From NCBI GenBank assembly GCA_019234745.1, contig JAFAKZ010000361.1, forward strand, positions 1 through 6,068: DNA of 6,068 nt. Direction: 5' to 3'. Positions 5,249 to 6,068 of this stretch are shown here, piece by piece (position 1 is the stretch's first letter; each line of letters opens with the position of its first letter). The notes below the pieces were generated by a model. That model saw only the letters and a list, made by a program, of their open reading frames with translations, made no database searches and had not been told where the DNA came from. The translations under genes were made by a program, and so were the position numbers. The stretch is from Burkholderiales bacterium. GTDB taxonomy: Bacteria; Pseudomonadota; Gammaproteobacteria; Burkholderiales; Chitinimonadaceae.

Positions 5249-5971
5249 ATGAAACGCGTCCTGCTGCGATTTCTCCCCCTGATCCTGTCCTGTTCTGTGC
5301 CGGCAGGTACCGTACTGGTGTTCGATACGGAAGACTATCCGCCCTTCAACATGTACGACCAGGGGCGCGTCGGAGGCATCTCCACCGAGATCATCCAGGA
5401 GGCGCTGCGCCGTACCAATCTCGAGGGCACCTTCCAGATACTGCCCTGGGCCCGCTCGCTGGCTGAGACGCGCAACCTGTCGGACCGCTGCGTCTACTCC
5501 GCCGTGCGCACGGCCCAGCGCGAGCCCTGGTACAAATGGGTAACACCGCTGGTCGACGACCATATCACCCTGTTCGCCCTGTCCGACAGCTCGATCACAC
5601 TCAAGAAGATGGTGGACGCCAAGCGCTACCGCGTGGGCGGCTATGTGGACGATGCCTATGGCGACTATGTGGAGCGCCAGGGCATCGTGCTGGATCGCGC
5701 ACCCAGCGACACGCTCAACCTGCAGAAGCTGATCAGCCACCGCATCGACCTGTGGGTGGGCGGGGCGATCAGCGCCCCCTACCGCGCAGCGCGCGAAGGC
5801 CAGGCCGGCACCATCAAGCCCATCGTAGGCGGCGGCGATGCCAAGGATTCCACCATGTGGCTGGCGTGCAATCCGGCAGTGCCGGACAGCGTCGTGCAGG
5901 CGCTGCGTGATGCGGTGGCGGCAGAGCAGAAGGAGGGGCTGGTGGCGAAGCTCACGGCGAAGTTCCGCTGA
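5249..5971 (+). CDS. Family 3 periplasmic solute-binding protein, solitary
   Basis: A 240-residue protein of the bacterial extracellular solute-binding family 3 (amino-acid-binding type, COG0834-like). Residues 1-19 are a signal peptide with two Arg and a Leu-rich core; ILSC (12-15) loosely resembles a lipobox, so an outer-membrane lipoprotein cannot be excluded. The mature protein begins with the family strand TVLVFD and TEDYPPFN (27-34), then GGISTEII (42-49), LPWARSLAET (65-74), a segment with Arg87, Arg91 and KWVTPL (96-101), DDHITLFAL (103-111), LQKLISHRIDLWVGG (158-172) and a final helix rich in Ala and Lys. Length is typical. No permease or ATPase gene is in the window, as for many solitary members, so it may feed a distant transporter or a sensor; its ligand is unknown. 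The ATG at 5249 starts a clean signal peptide; the 26 codons before it include four cysteines and look non-coding. No clear ribosome binding site is visible. Confidence 0.88.
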   Translation: MKRVLLRFLPLILSCSVPAGTVLVFDTEDYPPFNMYDQGRVGGISTEIIQEALRRTNLEGTFQILPWARSLAETRNLSDRCVYSAVRTAQREPWYKWVTPLVDDHITLFALSDSSITLKKMVDAKRYRVGGYVDDAYGDYVERQGIVLDRAPSDTLNLQKLISHRIDLWVGGAISAPYRAAREGQAGTIKPIVGGGDAKDSTMWLACNPAVPDSVVQALRDAVAAEQKEGLVAKLTAKFR

Positions 5972-6019
5972 CGCAATGTAGGCGCCAGTCGACATACCTC
6001 CAACACTTGGATTGCCCGT

Positions 6020-6048
6020 TTGGCGAGCGGCCGCGGTACAGCTACCAT
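6020..6048 (+). promoter_or_regulatory. Possible promoter reading out of the window
   Basis: TTGGCG (6020-6025) and TACCAT (6043-6048) are separated by 17 bp, each a four-of-six match to the sigma70 consensus. An ATG at 6047-6049 overlaps the -10, so if the promoter is real the gene would start beyond the right edge; if the ATG is used, the promoter must lie elsewhere. The 97 bp after the solute-binding gene show no clear terminator. Confidence 0.25.
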
Positions 6049-6068
6049 GGCGGGCGATATCACCAGAT

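Noticed and set aside
5144..5995. A 283-codon open frame antisense to the solute-binding protein
   Set aside because: His/Ala/Gly/Arg-rich shadow; the plus-strand frame has a signal peptide and family motifs.
6047..6068. ATG at 6047 as the start of a further gene
   Set aside because: Only seven codons are visible, the upstream ribosome binding site is weak, and the ATG overlaps a possible -10 element.

Overview
The window is GC-rich chromosomal DNA, by eye around 60 % G+C. The seven genes recognised, together with many NNC/NNG codons, LysR-type regulation, a solitary periplasmic solute-binding protein and Gram-negative export signals, point to a betaproteobacterium or a similar high-GC proteobacterium. 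The genus cannot be fixed from the sequence. I see no tRNA, rRNA, CRISPR array, transposase, phage gene or attachment site.

Layout, left to right. (1) 1-450, minus: the N-terminal part of an exported TPR-type protein that runs off the left edge. (2) 673-2124, plus: an adenylate-forming (AMP-binding, acyl/aryl-CoA ligase-like) enzyme with an unusual ATP-binding loop, divergent from gene 1. (3) 2128-2164: a hairpin between convergent genes. (4) 2173-2655, minus: free methionine-(R)-sulfoxide reductase (msrC), with all three family cysteines. (5) 2768-3424, plus: a single-pass, proline-rich periplasmic protein with a TonB-like anchor but no recognisable TonB C-terminal domain. (6) 3509-4426, plus: a LysR-family regulator preceded by a plausible promoter and a perfect 12-bp palindrome. 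(7) 4419-4790, minus: a small exported protein resembling the TcpQ pilus-biosynthesis family, overlapping the regulator gene tail to tail. (8) 4791-5248: a gap of about 460 bp with small repeats and hairpins but no convincing gene. (9) 5249-5971, plus: a family 3 periplasmic solute-binding protein with no transporter partners in view. (10) The last ~100 bp hold a possible promoter reading out of the window.

The genes are mostly single transcription units in alternating orientation, so there is no obvious operon or shared pathway. Links that can be argued are oxidative repair of free methionine (msrC), local or autogenous control by the LysR protein, and a set of envelope-targeted proteins (TPR protein, TonB-like protein, TcpQ-like protein, solute-binding protein). 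I found no convincing new multi-gene system. The most interesting items are the degenerate P-loop of the adenylate-forming enzyme, the TonB-like anchor on an unrecognised C-terminal domain, the orphan TcpQ-like gene with a hairpin in its leader, and the palindrome at the lysR promoter.
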